DNA from: JARRJY01 sp050116415
GTDB taxonomy: Bacteria; Pseudomonadota; Gammaproteobacteria; UBA6429; Thiohalophilaceae
Direction: 5' to 3'
NCBI GenBank assembly: GCA_050116415.1
Contig: JASFOS010000047.1
Location: forward strand, 1-14,014
Length of the DNA: 14,014 bases
Part shown: positions 1 to 7,230 of the stretch, one piece after another
How the letters are laid out: every line of letters begins with the position of its first letter
Position numbering within the stretch: the stretch's first letter is position 1
Made by a program: the position numbers and the translations under genes
Notes under the pieces: generated by a model
What the model saw: the letters and a program-made list of their open reading frames with translations, nothing else
Databases searched by the model: none
What the model was told of the DNA's origin: nothing

Positions 1-340
1 CTCTGCGAACATTGGCCCCAATGAACGTGAATTTGCCGGTGAAGGAAGCAGTACCCAGAGTAACAGCCTGACTGGCCGCATCGGTGTTACCGTGGTCGAG
101 GTGATGTCCAATGGCAACATGAAAGTACGTGGTGAAAAACTCCTGCATCTGAACCAGGGTGACGAGTTTATTCGTATCAGCGGTATCGTGCGCCAGGTCG
201 ATGTGCGTTCCGATAACACTATCCCATCCACCCTGGTAGCCAATGCACAAATCAGCTATGGCGGTAATGGTGCACTGGCCGAAGCGAATAGCCAGGGCTG
301 GTTATCGCGTTTCTTCTCAAGTTCCTGGTGGCCATTCTAG
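1..340 (+). CDS. flgH: FlgH, flagellar L-ring protein (C-terminal part, 5' end outside the window)
   Basis: FlgH is the lipoprotein that forms the L-ring of the flagellar basal body in the outer membrane, acting as a bushing around the distal rod. Only the last 112 codons are present; reading starts at base 2 and the open frame runs in from the left edge. The visible part has the conserved FlgH tail: an LTGRIGVTVVEV strand, the GNMKVRGEK and FIRISGIVR segments, VRSDNTI, an AQISYGGNG stretch and the terminal GWLSRFF...WWPF signature. The lipoprotein signal and N-terminal half lie upstream of the window. It is followed after 16 bases by flgI, the usual flgHI pairing of L- and P-ring genes, so the two are almost certainly co-transcribed. 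The product call is secure; nothing can be said about the missing start. Confidence 0.95.
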   Translation, partial: SANIGPNEREFAGEGSSTQSNSLTGRIGVTVVEVMSNGNMKVRGEKLLHLNQGDEFIRISGIVRQVDVRSDNTIPSTLVANAQISYGGNGALAEANSQGWLSRFFSSSWWPF

Positions 341-356
341 TAGCAAGGCATAAAGT

Positions 357-1466
357 ATGAAAACAATGATCAAATCATTAAGTCTGACACTGTTACTGTT
401 GATAGCAACGCAGCCTGTATTTGCTGAGCGTATCAAGGACATTGCCACGGTGGCCGGGGTCAGGAGCAACCAGCTGGTGGGTTATGGTGTGGTGATTGGC
501 CTGGATGGCACCGGTGATCAAACCAGCCAGACGCCGTTCACGGTACAGAGTTTAAAGAACATGCTGGGCAAGTTCGGGGTTAACCTGCCACCTGGCACCA
601 CCTTGCAGCCCAAGAACATCGCTGCGGTAATGGTACATGCCTCATTACCGCCTTTTTCCAAACCCGGTCAGAGTATCGACGTGACGGTCTCATCGATCGG
701 TAATGCTAAAAGCCTGCGTGGTGGCAGCTTGTTGATGACACCCTTGAAAGGGGTGGACGGTGAAGTCTATGCCCTGGCACAGGGTAACCTGGTGGTGAGC
801 GGCCTGGGTGCAGAAGGTGCCGATGGTTCAAAAATCACGATTAATGTACCGAGCGTAGGGCGTATCCCCAATGGCGCCACCATTGAACGTAGTGTTAACA
901 CGCCATTTGGAGAAACCAACTCACTGGTATTGAATTTACATCAGTCTGATTTCACCACGGCACACCGGGTCAGCAAGGAAATCAACAACGTGATCGGCCC
1001 GGGAACAGCAAAACCCATTGATGCATCATCTATCCGGGTTAATGCGCCACGTGACATGTCACAACGTGTTTCCTTCGTGTCCTTACTGGAAGGTCTAGAA
1101 GTTGCACCGGATTCCGCGCCAGCACGCATCATCGTGAACTCGCGGACCGGTACGGTGGTTATTGGCCAGAATGTACGTGTCATGCCAGCTGCAGTCGCGC
1201 ATGGCAGCTTGACGGTGACGATTACCGAGTCAGCCAGGGTTAGCCAGCCAGCACCCTTGTCAACAGGGCAAACCGCAGTGGTACCCGAAAGTGATATCGA
1301 AATTGAACAGCAAGCCGATCGCATGTTCCTGTTCGAGCCAGGCGTCTCGCTGGATGAAATCGTACGCGCTGTTAACCAGGTTGGCGCCGCACCGGGTGAC
1401 CTGGTGGCTATCCTGGAAGCTTTGAAAGAAGCCGGTGCACTCAGGGCAGATTTGATAGTGATTTAA
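357..1466 (+). CDS. flgI: FlgI, flagellar P-ring protein precursor
   Basis: FlgI is a periplasmic protein that polymerises around the rod to form the P-ring in the peptidoglycan layer, later joined by FlgH. The 369-residue product has a Sec signal peptide at residues 1-23 (Lys-rich start, Leu-rich core, VFA just before a mature ERIKDIA start), as expected for exported FlgI. Mature-protein hallmarks are RIKDIATVAGVRSNQLVGYG, the GTGDQT segment near residue 53, LPPGTTLQPKNIAAVMV, the SIGNAKSLRGG block, and a C-terminal VRAVNQVGAAPGDLVAILEALK ending. The length is normal for the family. An AAGG at 345-348 sits 8 bases before the ATG. The stop is one base before the flgJ start, so the two genes are tightly coupled. 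There is no sign of truncation or frameshift. Confidence 0.97.
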   Translation: MKTMIKSLSLTLLLLIATQPVFAERIKDIATVAGVRSNQLVGYGVVIGLDGTGDQTSQTPFTVQSLKNMLGKFGVNLPPGTTLQPKNIAAVMVHASLPPFSKPGQSIDVTVSSIGNAKSLRGGSLLMTPLKGVDGEVYALAQGNLVVSGLGAEGADGSKITINVPSVGRIPNGATIERSVNTPFGETNSLVLNLHQSDFTTAHRVSKEINNVIGPGTAKPIDASSIRVNAPRDMSQRVSFVSLLEGLEVAPDSAPARIIVNSRTGTVVIGQNVRVMPAAVAHGSLTVTITESARVSQPAPLSTGQTAVVPESDIEIEQQADRMFLFEPGVSLDEIVRAVNQVGAAPGDLVAILEALKEAGALRADLIVI

Positions 1467-1467
1467 C

Positions 1468-2475
1468 ATGAATGCTGAATTGAACAGTGCCTCAATATAT
1501 ACCGATTTTTCCGGCCTGAACGAGCTTCGCAGTCAGGCCAAAGTCGATCCTGATGGTTCGTTACGCAAGGTTGCCGAACAGTTTGAAGCGATCTTCATGC
1601 AAATGATGCTCAAGAGCATGCGCGATGCCAGTTTTGGTGATCCACTGTTTGATAGTAATCAAAGCCAGTTTTACCAGAGCATGCATGACCAGCAGTTGTC
1701 TCTGCACATGTCAAAAACCAGTGGTTTGGGTCTGGCTGATATGCTGGTCCAACAGTTAAGTCAGCACCATGGCACTGCCCAGCAGGCGCCAAAAGATATC
1801 CAGGGGTATTCGGTAAGCTCGCCATTCAACGCTGACAAAAAAGACGCAAGCATGAATCCCTCGCAACAGCATCAAATCGATATCTCGCAGCAAGCAGCTA
1901 CAAATAAAGAGGGCGAAATCTCGAAGCTTAGCCTGGAAAACAATAACCATGTTGCTGATTTCAAACCGTTCGCCGGGCCGGTCGACTTCATAAAGCGTAC
2001 CTGGCATATGGCCAAACAAGCGGCCGATGAACTGGGTACTCAACCTGAAGTGCTGGTCGCACAGGCCGCCCTGGAAACCGGGTGGGGCAAGGCTATCCAG
2101 AAGCGCCGGGATGGCAGTAGCAGTTATAACCTGTTCAACATCAAGGCCGATTCTCGTTGGCAAGATGACACGATCACGGTCAACACGCTCGAGTATCGTG
2201 ATGGTTATGCACGCAAGGAGCGGGCCGATTTTCGCGCCTACCCGTCATTACAAGCCAGCTTCAGTGATTATGTCGAGTTCATTAAAAGCAGCCCTCGCTA
2301 TCACAGTGCTTTGCAGAAGGCGGCTGACCCGCAGGCCTATATCGAGGAATTGCACAAGGCAGGTTATGCCACTGACCCGGAATACAGCAATAAAATCAAA
2401 GACATACTGGAGCGCTCATCGTTTGGTGAAGTGGCTGGTGATATAAAGGTTTCGCAAAACGAGACGCTATCGTAG
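1468..2475 (+). CDS. flgJ: FlgJ, rod-assembly protein with peptidoglycan hydrolase domain
   Basis: FlgJ caps the growing flagellar rod in the periplasm and cuts a hole in peptidoglycan for it. The 335-residue protein shows both domains. The N-terminal rod-binding domain covers about residues 30-100 (the FEAIFMQMMLKSMRDASFGD motif, then a FYQSMHDQQLS helix). A Gln/Ser-rich linker spans about 100-165. The C-terminal GH73-type glucosaminidase domain covers about 170-315. The likely catalytic acid is E203 in AALETGWGK, followed by SYNLFNIKA, the FRAYPS motif, FSDYVEFI and AGYATDPEYSNKI, all typical of the family. Having both domains in one protein is characteristic of beta- and gammaproteobacteria. 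The ATG lies one base after the flgI stop, consistent with translational coupling. The 3' end probably carries the flgK promoter described separately. Confidence 0.96.
   Translation: MNAELNSASIYTDFSGLNELRSQAKVDPDGSLRKVAEQFEAIFMQMMLKSMRDASFGDPLFDSNQSQFYQSMHDQQLSLHMSKTSGLGLADMLVQQLSQHHGTAQQAPKDIQGYSVSSPFNADKKDASMNPSQQHQIDISQQAATNKEGEISKLSLENNNHVADFKPFAGPVDFIKRTWHMAKQAADELGTQPEVLVAQAALETGWGKAIQKRRDGSSSYNLFNIKADSRWQDDTITVNTLEYRDGYARKERADFRAYPSLQASFSDYVEFIKSSPRYHSALQKAADPQAYIEELHKAGYATDPEYSNKIKDILERSSFGEVAGDIKVSQNETLS
2444..2470 (+). promoter_or_regulatory. Possible sigma28 (FliA) promoter for flgKL
   Basis: Within the last codons of flgJ, TAAAGGTT (2444-2451) is followed by 11 bases and GACGCTAT (2463-2470). 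Against the enteric sigma28 pattern TAAAGTTT-N11-GCCGATAA this matches 7 of 8 in the -35 half and 5 of 8 in the -10 half, with exact spacing. Transcription would begin shortly before the flgK leader. flgKL are late genes with their own FliA promoter in enteric bacteria, which supports the reading. The -10 half is imperfect, so this remains a prediction. Confidence 0.4.
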
Positions 2476-2512
2476 GTAGATGCATGTCAGTGCATTTAAT
2501 ATGGAGTAGAAA

Positions 2513-4438
2513 ATGGCAGATTTATTAGGTATCGGTACATCGGGCTTGTTGGCGACACAACGCGCCTTGAATACTGCCAGTCATAACATTGCCAATGTGA
2601 ATACTGAAGGCTATTCACGTCAACGCGTGTTGTTTGACACCCGTACTCCTACACCCTATGGCTCGGGTTTTCTTGGTAACGGTGTCAATGTCACATCAAT
2701 TGAGCGCACCTATGACCAGTTCGTCAACGAACAGGTAAGAACCTATACCACGGTGTTCAACCAGCTTGAAACGTTTCATGCTTTAACGTCACAGGTTGAC
2801 AACATGTTGGCCGATCCCGCTGCCGGTTTAACCCCGGCGCTGGAAGATTTTTTCAACGCGGTACAGGAAGTTTCTGATGATCCTACTTCCACCACAGCCC
2901 GCCAGGTGTTACTCAGTAATGGTGAAGCGCTGGTTAGCCGTTTTGAGTCCATCGACCAGCGTATGGAAAGCCTGTATGAATCAGCTAACCAACAGGTTTA
3001 TTTTGTTGTCGACCAGGTAAATAGTTACGCCAACCAGATTGCGTCGATTAATGACCAGATATTACTGGCAACCGGTACGGCGGGTGGTGCTGAGCCCAAT
3101 GATTTACTTGATAAACGCGACTTACTCCTGACTAAGTTGTCCGAATTAGTCTCGGTATCAACAACCCTGCAGGAAGATGGACGACTGAATGTTTTTATTG
3201 GAAATGGACAGCCACTGGTGGTTGGTAGCAAAGCTTCAGAACTGGCGGTCACCAAGAACAACTTTTTGGCAGAACGTAATGAAATTACCTTCAGTGGTAC
3301 CGGCGGTACCGCGGTAATTACTGACACGCTAAAAGGTGGGGTGTTGGCCGGGGTTGTGGATTTTATTGACCAGGTACTTGATCCGGCAAGAAATGCTCTA
3401 GGACGTATTGCCATTGGCGTATCAGACGCTTTTAACCGGCAACATCAGCTTGGCCAGGATTTGAATGGTAACCTGGGTGGCTTGTTCTTTAATGACTTGA
3501 GCACCACCAGCCCGGAAGTCTATGCGGATATTACCAACACTGGTACAGGTACGCTTTCCGCAACAATAACGGATATTGGCGCTTTAAAGGTTAGTGACTA
3601 TCGACTCGATTATGACGGCGCCAACTATACCCTGACACGCCTCAGTGACGGCAGCTCAAGCACATTTGGCGCGCTGCCCATTGATGTAACAACCACGGAT
3701 GGTTTTACCATTAACTTGACAGCAGGGGCGGTCGCAGCAGGTGATAGCTTCCTGATTCGTCCCACCTTTGATGCTTCGTATGATATTGATATGGATATCG
3801 CGTTGCCGGAACAAATTGCGATGGCAGCACCGATTATTGGTCAGGAAGATTTTGCCAATACCGGTAGCGGGAAAATATCGGCGGGTAGTGTCGATACGGC
3901 AACACAACCGCCACTGAATCCTGATCTCCAGCAACCTGTCACCATCACGTTCACCGGGCCTGGGACTTTTGATGTTACCGGTGTTGGCGCAGGGCTTCCG
4001 GCTATCGGTGTTGCCTATACGCCGGGTGCAGATATCAGCTATAACGGCTGGACCGTGCAGATTGAAGGAAGCCCGGTTGCCGGTGACGTATTTACCGTTT
4101 CAGCCAATACCACCGGTGTTGGTGACAATCGTAACGGCCTGGCTCTGGCAGCGTTACAGGGTAATGGCCTGTTGAATAATGGCACCGCCTCCCTGCAATC
4201 AGCTTATGGTGAGATTGTTGGCGATGTCGGGGTCAAGGCTCATCAGGCTGATGTCAATATCCAGGCCCAGGATGCCTTGTTGCGACAAGCAGTGCAAAGC
4301 CGTGAATCCATATCCGGGGTTAACCTCGATGAAGAAGCCGCTAACCTGGTTAAATTTCAGCAGGCCTACCAGGCCTCTGCCCAGGTGATTTCGATTGCCA
4401 ACCAGTTATTTCAGGACTTGATTGCATCATTCAGGTGA
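2513..4438 (+). CDS. flgK: FlgK, hook-associated protein 1 (hook-filament junction)
   Basis: FlgK is exported through the flagellar type III system and forms the first ring of the hook-filament junction. The 641-residue protein starts with the axial-protein motif GTSGLLATQRALNTASHNIANVNTEGYSRQ (residues about 8-37). This signature of rod, hook and HAP1 proteins forms one half of the coiled-coil core. It ends with the matching C-terminal helix, GVNLDEEAANLVKFQQAYQASAQVI and a terminal SFR. The middle (about 340-540) is a Gly/Thr/Asp-rich, beta-type variable region, as usual for surface-exposed parts. The length is somewhat above the enteric protein (about 550), with the extra sequence in the middle. 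A good GGAG at 2503-2506 lies 6 bases before the ATG. flgL follows 4 bases after the stop. Confidence 0.97.
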   Translation: MADLLGIGTSGLLATQRALNTASHNIANVNTEGYSRQRVLFDTRTPTPYGSGFLGNGVNVTSIERTYDQFVNEQVRTYTTVFNQLETFHALTSQVDNMLADPAAGLTPALEDFFNAVQEVSDDPTSTTARQVLLSNGEALVSRFESIDQRMESLYESANQQVYFVVDQVNSYANQIASINDQILLATGTAGGAEPNDLLDKRDLLLTKLSELVSVSTTLQEDGRLNVFIGNGQPLVVGSKASELAVTKNNFLAERNEITFSGTGGTAVITDTLKGGVLAGVVDFIDQVLDPARNALGRIAIGVSDAFNRQHQLGQDLNGNLGGLFFNDLSTTSPEVYADITNTGTGTLSATITDIGALKVSDYRLDYDGANYTLTRLSDGSSSTFGALPIDVTTTDGFTINLTAGAVAAGDSFLIRPTFDASYDIDMDIALPEQIAMAAPIIGQEDFANTGSGKISAGSVDTATQPPLNPDLQQPVTITFTGPGTFDVTGVGAGLPAIGVAYTPGADISYNGWTVQIEGSPVAGDVFTVSANTTGVGDNRNGLALAALQGNGLLNNGTASLQSAYGEIVGDVGVKAHQADVNIQAQDALLRQAVQSRESISGVNLDEEAANLVKFQQAYQASAQVISIANQLFQDLIASFR

Positions 4439-4442
4439 TATT

Positions 4443-5354
4443 ATGAGACTCTCCACCTATTATTCACATCAAATTGGCATTAACGGGATACTTGATCAGC
4501 AATCCAGGTTAAGCCACACCCAGGAACAACTGGCGTCGGGTAAACGTGTATTGAAACCATCGGATGATCCGATTTCATCGGCAACCAGCCTGAGTCTCGA
4601 TAAAACTGTGACCCGCAATGAGCAGTTCCAGAAGAATATCACTTTTGCCAAGAATCGCCTGACGATTGAGGAAGGGGTGTTGGCTAACGCCTCCGATATT
4701 TTGCAACGTGTCAGGGAACTGGCTGTGCGTGGTGTAAACGATTCACTGGGGGCTGATTCAAGAGCCGGGATTGCCAATGAAATTTATGAACTCAAGGAAG
4801 AAATGATCTCCCTGGCAAATACCCGTGATGCCAGTGATAATTTTCTGTTTGGTGGCTTCCAGGCAAAACAGATTCCATTTGTAGAGGGACCACCGGGCGT
4901 TTTCAGTTATCAGGGTGACCAGGGTCAACGCCAGGTACAAATTGGCGATAGTCGTTATGTCGATATCGGCGATTCCGGCTATGATGTTTTCTGGCGTATT
5001 CCCGATAGTGAGACAGCGCCAGTAAATTACCAAAGTGTATTTCAGACGATCCAGGACCTGGCGGACAATATGAACAGTAACACGCCTGATACTGCAGATA
5101 TAGAAAAAATCGACCTGGCGCTAAATAATATAGTTGAAGCACGGGCTCGGGTAGGTGCGAGACTGAATACCATTGATAGACAGGAAAATATCAATGATAA
5201 CCAGATTTACGAAAGCCAGGTGGCGCTGTCTGATTTGCGTGACCTTGATTATGCTGAAGCTATAAGCCGCATGAATATACAACTCACTGCCCTGGAAGCT
5301 GCCCAGCAAAGTTATACACGGGTACAAGGCCTGTCATTGTTCAATTTCTTGTAG
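4443..5354 (+). CDS. flgL: FlgL, hook-associated protein 3 (hook-filament junction)
   Basis: FlgL forms the second junction ring on which flagellin polymerises. I choose the ATG at 4443, giving 303 residues starting MRLSTYYSH. It follows the flgK stop, is preceded by AGG at 4433-4435 at proper spacing, and begins with the conserved N-terminus of the family; the upstream in-frame ATG at 4422 would only add residues inside flgK. The flagellin-type N-terminal domain is clear (QLASGKRVLKPSDDP at about 29-43, then a long helix and LANTRDASDNFLFGG). The C-terminal helix is also clear (ARVGARLNTIDRQENIND ... LDYAEAISRMNIQLTALEAAQQSY ... SLFNFL). The length is slightly below the enteric protein. It is the last recognisable flagellar structural gene in the window; no flagellin gene follows. 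Confidence 0.96.
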   Translation: MRLSTYYSHQIGINGILDQQSRLSHTQEQLASGKRVLKPSDDPISSATSLSLDKTVTRNEQFQKNITFAKNRLTIEEGVLANASDILQRVRELAVRGVNDSLGADSRAGIANEIYELKEEMISLANTRDASDNFLFGGFQAKQIPFVEGPPGVFSYQGDQGQRQVQIGDSRYVDIGDSGYDVFWRIPDSETAPVNYQSVFQTIQDLADNMNSNTPDTADIEKIDLALNNIVEARARVGARLNTIDRQENINDNQIYESQVALSDLRDLDYAEAISRMNIQLTALEAAQQSYTRVQGLSLFNFL

Positions 5355-5363
5355 GAAATTGAA
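5340..5363 (+). terminator. Stem-loop spanning the flgL stop codon (possible weak terminator or processing site)
   Basis: TTCAATTTC (5340-5348) and GAAATTGAA (5355-5363) are perfect inverted repeats enclosing a 6-base loop TTGTAG that contains the flgL stop. It is followed by an AT-rich GTATTTATAATAA rather than a clean U-tract. The stem is AT-rich, so efficient intrinsic termination is doubtful. Attenuation at the end of the flgKL unit or an RNA processing or stability element is equally possible. Confidence 0.3.
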
Positions 5364-5368
5364 GTATT

Positions 5369-5374
5369 TATAAT
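5369..5374 (+). promoter_or_regulatory. Perfect TATAAT, possible -10 box for the downstream TPR-sulfotransferase gene
   Basis: TATAAT matches the sigma70 -10 consensus exactly and lies between flgL and the next gene. The sequence 17 bases upstream (TTCTTG, 5346-5351) is a poor -35, so activity would depend on an activator or be weak. Initiation would fall at about 5381, directly at the foot of the stem-loop at 5382-5411. Confidence 0.28.
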
Positions 5375-5381
5375 AAGGAAT

Positions 5382-5411
5382 CCTTTCAAATGAGCTAATC
5401 ATTTGAAAAGG
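5382..5411 (+). other. Stem-loop in the leader of the TPR-sulfotransferase gene
   Basis: CCTTTCAAATGA (5382-5393) pairs with TCATTTGAAAAGG (5399-5411) around the 5-base loop GCTAA. This gives ten contiguous pairs, a single bulged A at 5409, then two G-C pairs. No U-run follows, so it is not an intrinsic terminator on this strand. The left arm holds an ATG that, with AGC TAA, makes a two-codon open frame preceded by AAGGA at 5375-5379. It may protect the transcript 5' end or affect translation of the gene starting 25 bases later. Confidence 0.4.
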
Positions 5412-5435
5412 GATAACGGCACAAGGTTTGAGAAA

Positions 5436-7193
5436 ATGTTCCCTGCATCGCAATCAGAACTCGAACAAGGCATTAAGCATCTTGATCTTGCCAATTACCT
5501 GGAGGCGGAAGAATGCTTCAAGCGGGTATTGAATATTGAACCCGATAATTATAAAGCTATCCATATGCTTGGGGTTATAGCGCTACGGAATAGTATGCCC
5601 GACGTGGCAGCCGAGTTGATCGAGGAGGCATTAAAAATAAACAGGAATGATGAAACCCTGTTTGCCGATCTTGGTATGGCATACCAGGAAATGGGGCTTT
5701 ACGAAAAATCTCAAGATATATACCACCAGGGATTAGCAGTTAATAAAGATAGCGTAGAGCTCAACCATCGTTTGGGTTTTTGTTTTTATCACCTGAATGA
5801 TAATCAGAAAGCCATCGAGTATATCAGCCGCGCGTTGGAAATAGAGCCGGAAAATGTTGACGCCCAGTCAGACCTGGCGGTCGTGCTGTTAAAAATTAAT
5901 GATCTCGATCGGGCTCTGGATATTCTCGATAAACTTATTGCCTCGCACCCTGGCGAGACCAGGAATTATCTCACCCTGGCTGAATTGTTCATGAAAAAGT
6001 CACATTATGACTTTGCTAAAAATGCCTACCTGGCAGCACTTCAAATTGATGATAATTTTCAACCCGCAATCCTGCGACTGGGTCTTCTATTACAGAAAAC
6101 CGGCGACAAGGAAAACGCCAAGCTTTATTTATATAAAGTGCTGGAAAATGATCCGTTATCTATACCGGCAATTGCATCACTTATCAAAATGAAAGACGAA
6201 AATATTGATGAAGTGGTCTATGAAATCGAGAAACTACTGGATAATTCGGATGAAAATTTTACAAATTCCCAGAAAAAAGATCTTTATTTTTTACTGGGTG
6301 AGTTTCATGAAAAGAAAAAGGGTTATGACAAGGCCTTTGAATATTTCAAGAAGGCTAATGAGTTGAAGAAAAGCAACTATAACAAGCAGGAGCATGAAAA
6401 ATTAATTGCCGATATAAAATCCGTGTTTAGCGAAATATTCTTTGAACAACGCAAAGGATTTGGAAGCCTGTCAGATAAACCGATATTTGTGGTGGGCATG
6501 CCTCGCTCAGGCACAACCCTCGTAGAGACGATATTGTCGAGTCATCCCGCGGTTTACGGTGCAGGTGAACTTGACCAGATTAAAACCCTGGCATTGACTG
6601 CTCCACAGGCTTTTAATATTGATAATGTTTTCCCATCGGTAATACCGGAACTGGATGAGAAACACGCGAAAATGCTCGCTGAACTGTATCTGCGATATAT
6701 CAGGGAGTTTGGTGCAGAAGAACACTACATTACCGACAAAATGCCAACGAATTTCTGGTTCCTGGGGCTGATTGCATTGCTGTTTCCCAACGCGCACGTT
6801 ATACATGTTAAGCGCAACCCGATTGATACAGCACTATCCTGCTATAGTATTGATTTTCTTGGTAATCATCCCTGGTCTTATAAGCTGGAGGATATTATCC
6901 ATTTCTATCGCCAGTACGAAAGTCTTATGGAACACTGGCGGCAGGTCTTGCCAGTCAATTTCCATGAGATAAGTTATGAGGATATTATTGAAAACCAGGA
7001 ACAGGAAACACGTAGATTGCTGGAATATTGTAATCTTGAATGGGATGATAAATGCTTGTCATTCTATAACGCGAAACGTGCGGTTTCTACCGCGAGTATC
7101 GACCAGGTTAGACAGCCTATATACCGATCCTCTCTACAAAAATGGAAAAACTACGATAAGCATATAAACGTATTAAAACAAGCATTTTTGTAA
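5436..7193 (+). CDS. TPR-repeat sulfotransferase (PAPS-dependent), next to flagellar genes
   Basis: This is a two-part cytoplasmic-looking protein (585 residues, no signal peptide). Residues about 12-310 are tandem tetratricopeptide repeats with AEECFKRVLNIEPDN, AAELIEEALKIN and KAIEYISRALEIEPEN units. Residues about 348-585 form a sulfotransferase domain. The 5'-phosphosulfate loop is GMPRSGTTL (354-362). The 3'-phosphate site is RNPIDTALS (460-468), after FPNAHVIHVK. E378 in GAGEL lies where tyrosylprotein sulfotransferases have their catalytic Glu. The C-terminus has the family's VRQPIYRSSLQKWKNY ending. The enzyme should transfer sulfate from PAPS to a protein or glycan hydroxyl. I prefer ATG 5436 (AAGG 9 bases upstream) over an in-frame TTG at 5403, which lies in a hairpin and has no ribosome site. 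Placement right after flgL and before the sugar cassette suggests a flagellar substrate, with the TPRs as the docking part; this is inference. Confidence 0.88.
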   Translation: MFPASQSELEQGIKHLDLANYLEAEECFKRVLNIEPDNYKAIHMLGVIALRNSMPDVAAELIEEALKINRNDETLFADLGMAYQEMGLYEKSQDIYHQGLAVNKDSVELNHRLGFCFYHLNDNQKAIEYISRALEIEPENVDAQSDLAVVLLKINDLDRALDILDKLIASHPGETRNYLTLAELFMKKSHYDFAKNAYLAALQIDDNFQPAILRLGLLLQKTGDKENAKLYLYKVLENDPLSIPAIASLIKMKDENIDEVVYEIEKLLDNSDENFTNSQKKDLYFLLGEFHEKKKGYDKAFEYFKKANELKKSNYNKQEHEKLIADIKSVFSEIFFEQRKGFGSLSDKPIFVVGMPRSGTTLVETILSSHPAVYGAGELDQIKTLALTAPQAFNIDNVFPSVIPELDEKHAKMLAELYLRYIREFGAEEHYITDKMPTNFWFLGLIALLFPNAHVIHVKRNPIDTALSCYSIDFLGNHPWSYKLEDIIHFYRQYESLMEHWRQVLPVNFHEISYEDIIENQEQETRRLLEYCNLEWDDKCLSFYNAKRAVSTASIDQVRQPIYRSSLQKWKNYDKHINVLKQAFL

Positions 7194-7230
7194 TATATTG
7201 ATAATTTAAATAATGTTCAGGTTGACGTAA

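Noticed and set aside
593..606. Sigma54-like TGGCAC...TTGC sequence
   Set aside because: The distance between the GG and GC elements is one base short of the invariant sigma54 spacing, and it lies inside flgI far from any gene start.
2027..2446. 139-codon + strand frame inside flgJ
   Set aside because: It overlaps the FlgJ hydrolase domain in another frame, and its Arg/Ser/Thr-rich translation is typical of an out-of-frame shadow.
2480..2495. ATGCA/TGCAT inverted repeat between flgJ and flgK
   Set aside because: The stem is only five base pairs with no T-run, so it is too weak to call a terminator or operator.
4422..4442. Upstream in-frame ATG as the flgL start
   Set aside because: It lies in the end of flgK, and the extension is not part of the conserved FlgL N-terminus; ATG 4443 has the better context.
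5403..5435. TTG start for the TPR-sulfotransferase
   Set aside because: The TTG sits in the right arm of a stem-loop with no Shine-Dalgarno sequence; ATG 5436 has AAGG nine bases upstream. The extra 11 residues cannot be fully excluded.
5355..5435. Remnant flagellin gene after flgL (ATG AGC start with AAGGA)
   Set aside because: Only two codons precede a stop, and no flagellin-like residues follow in any frame.
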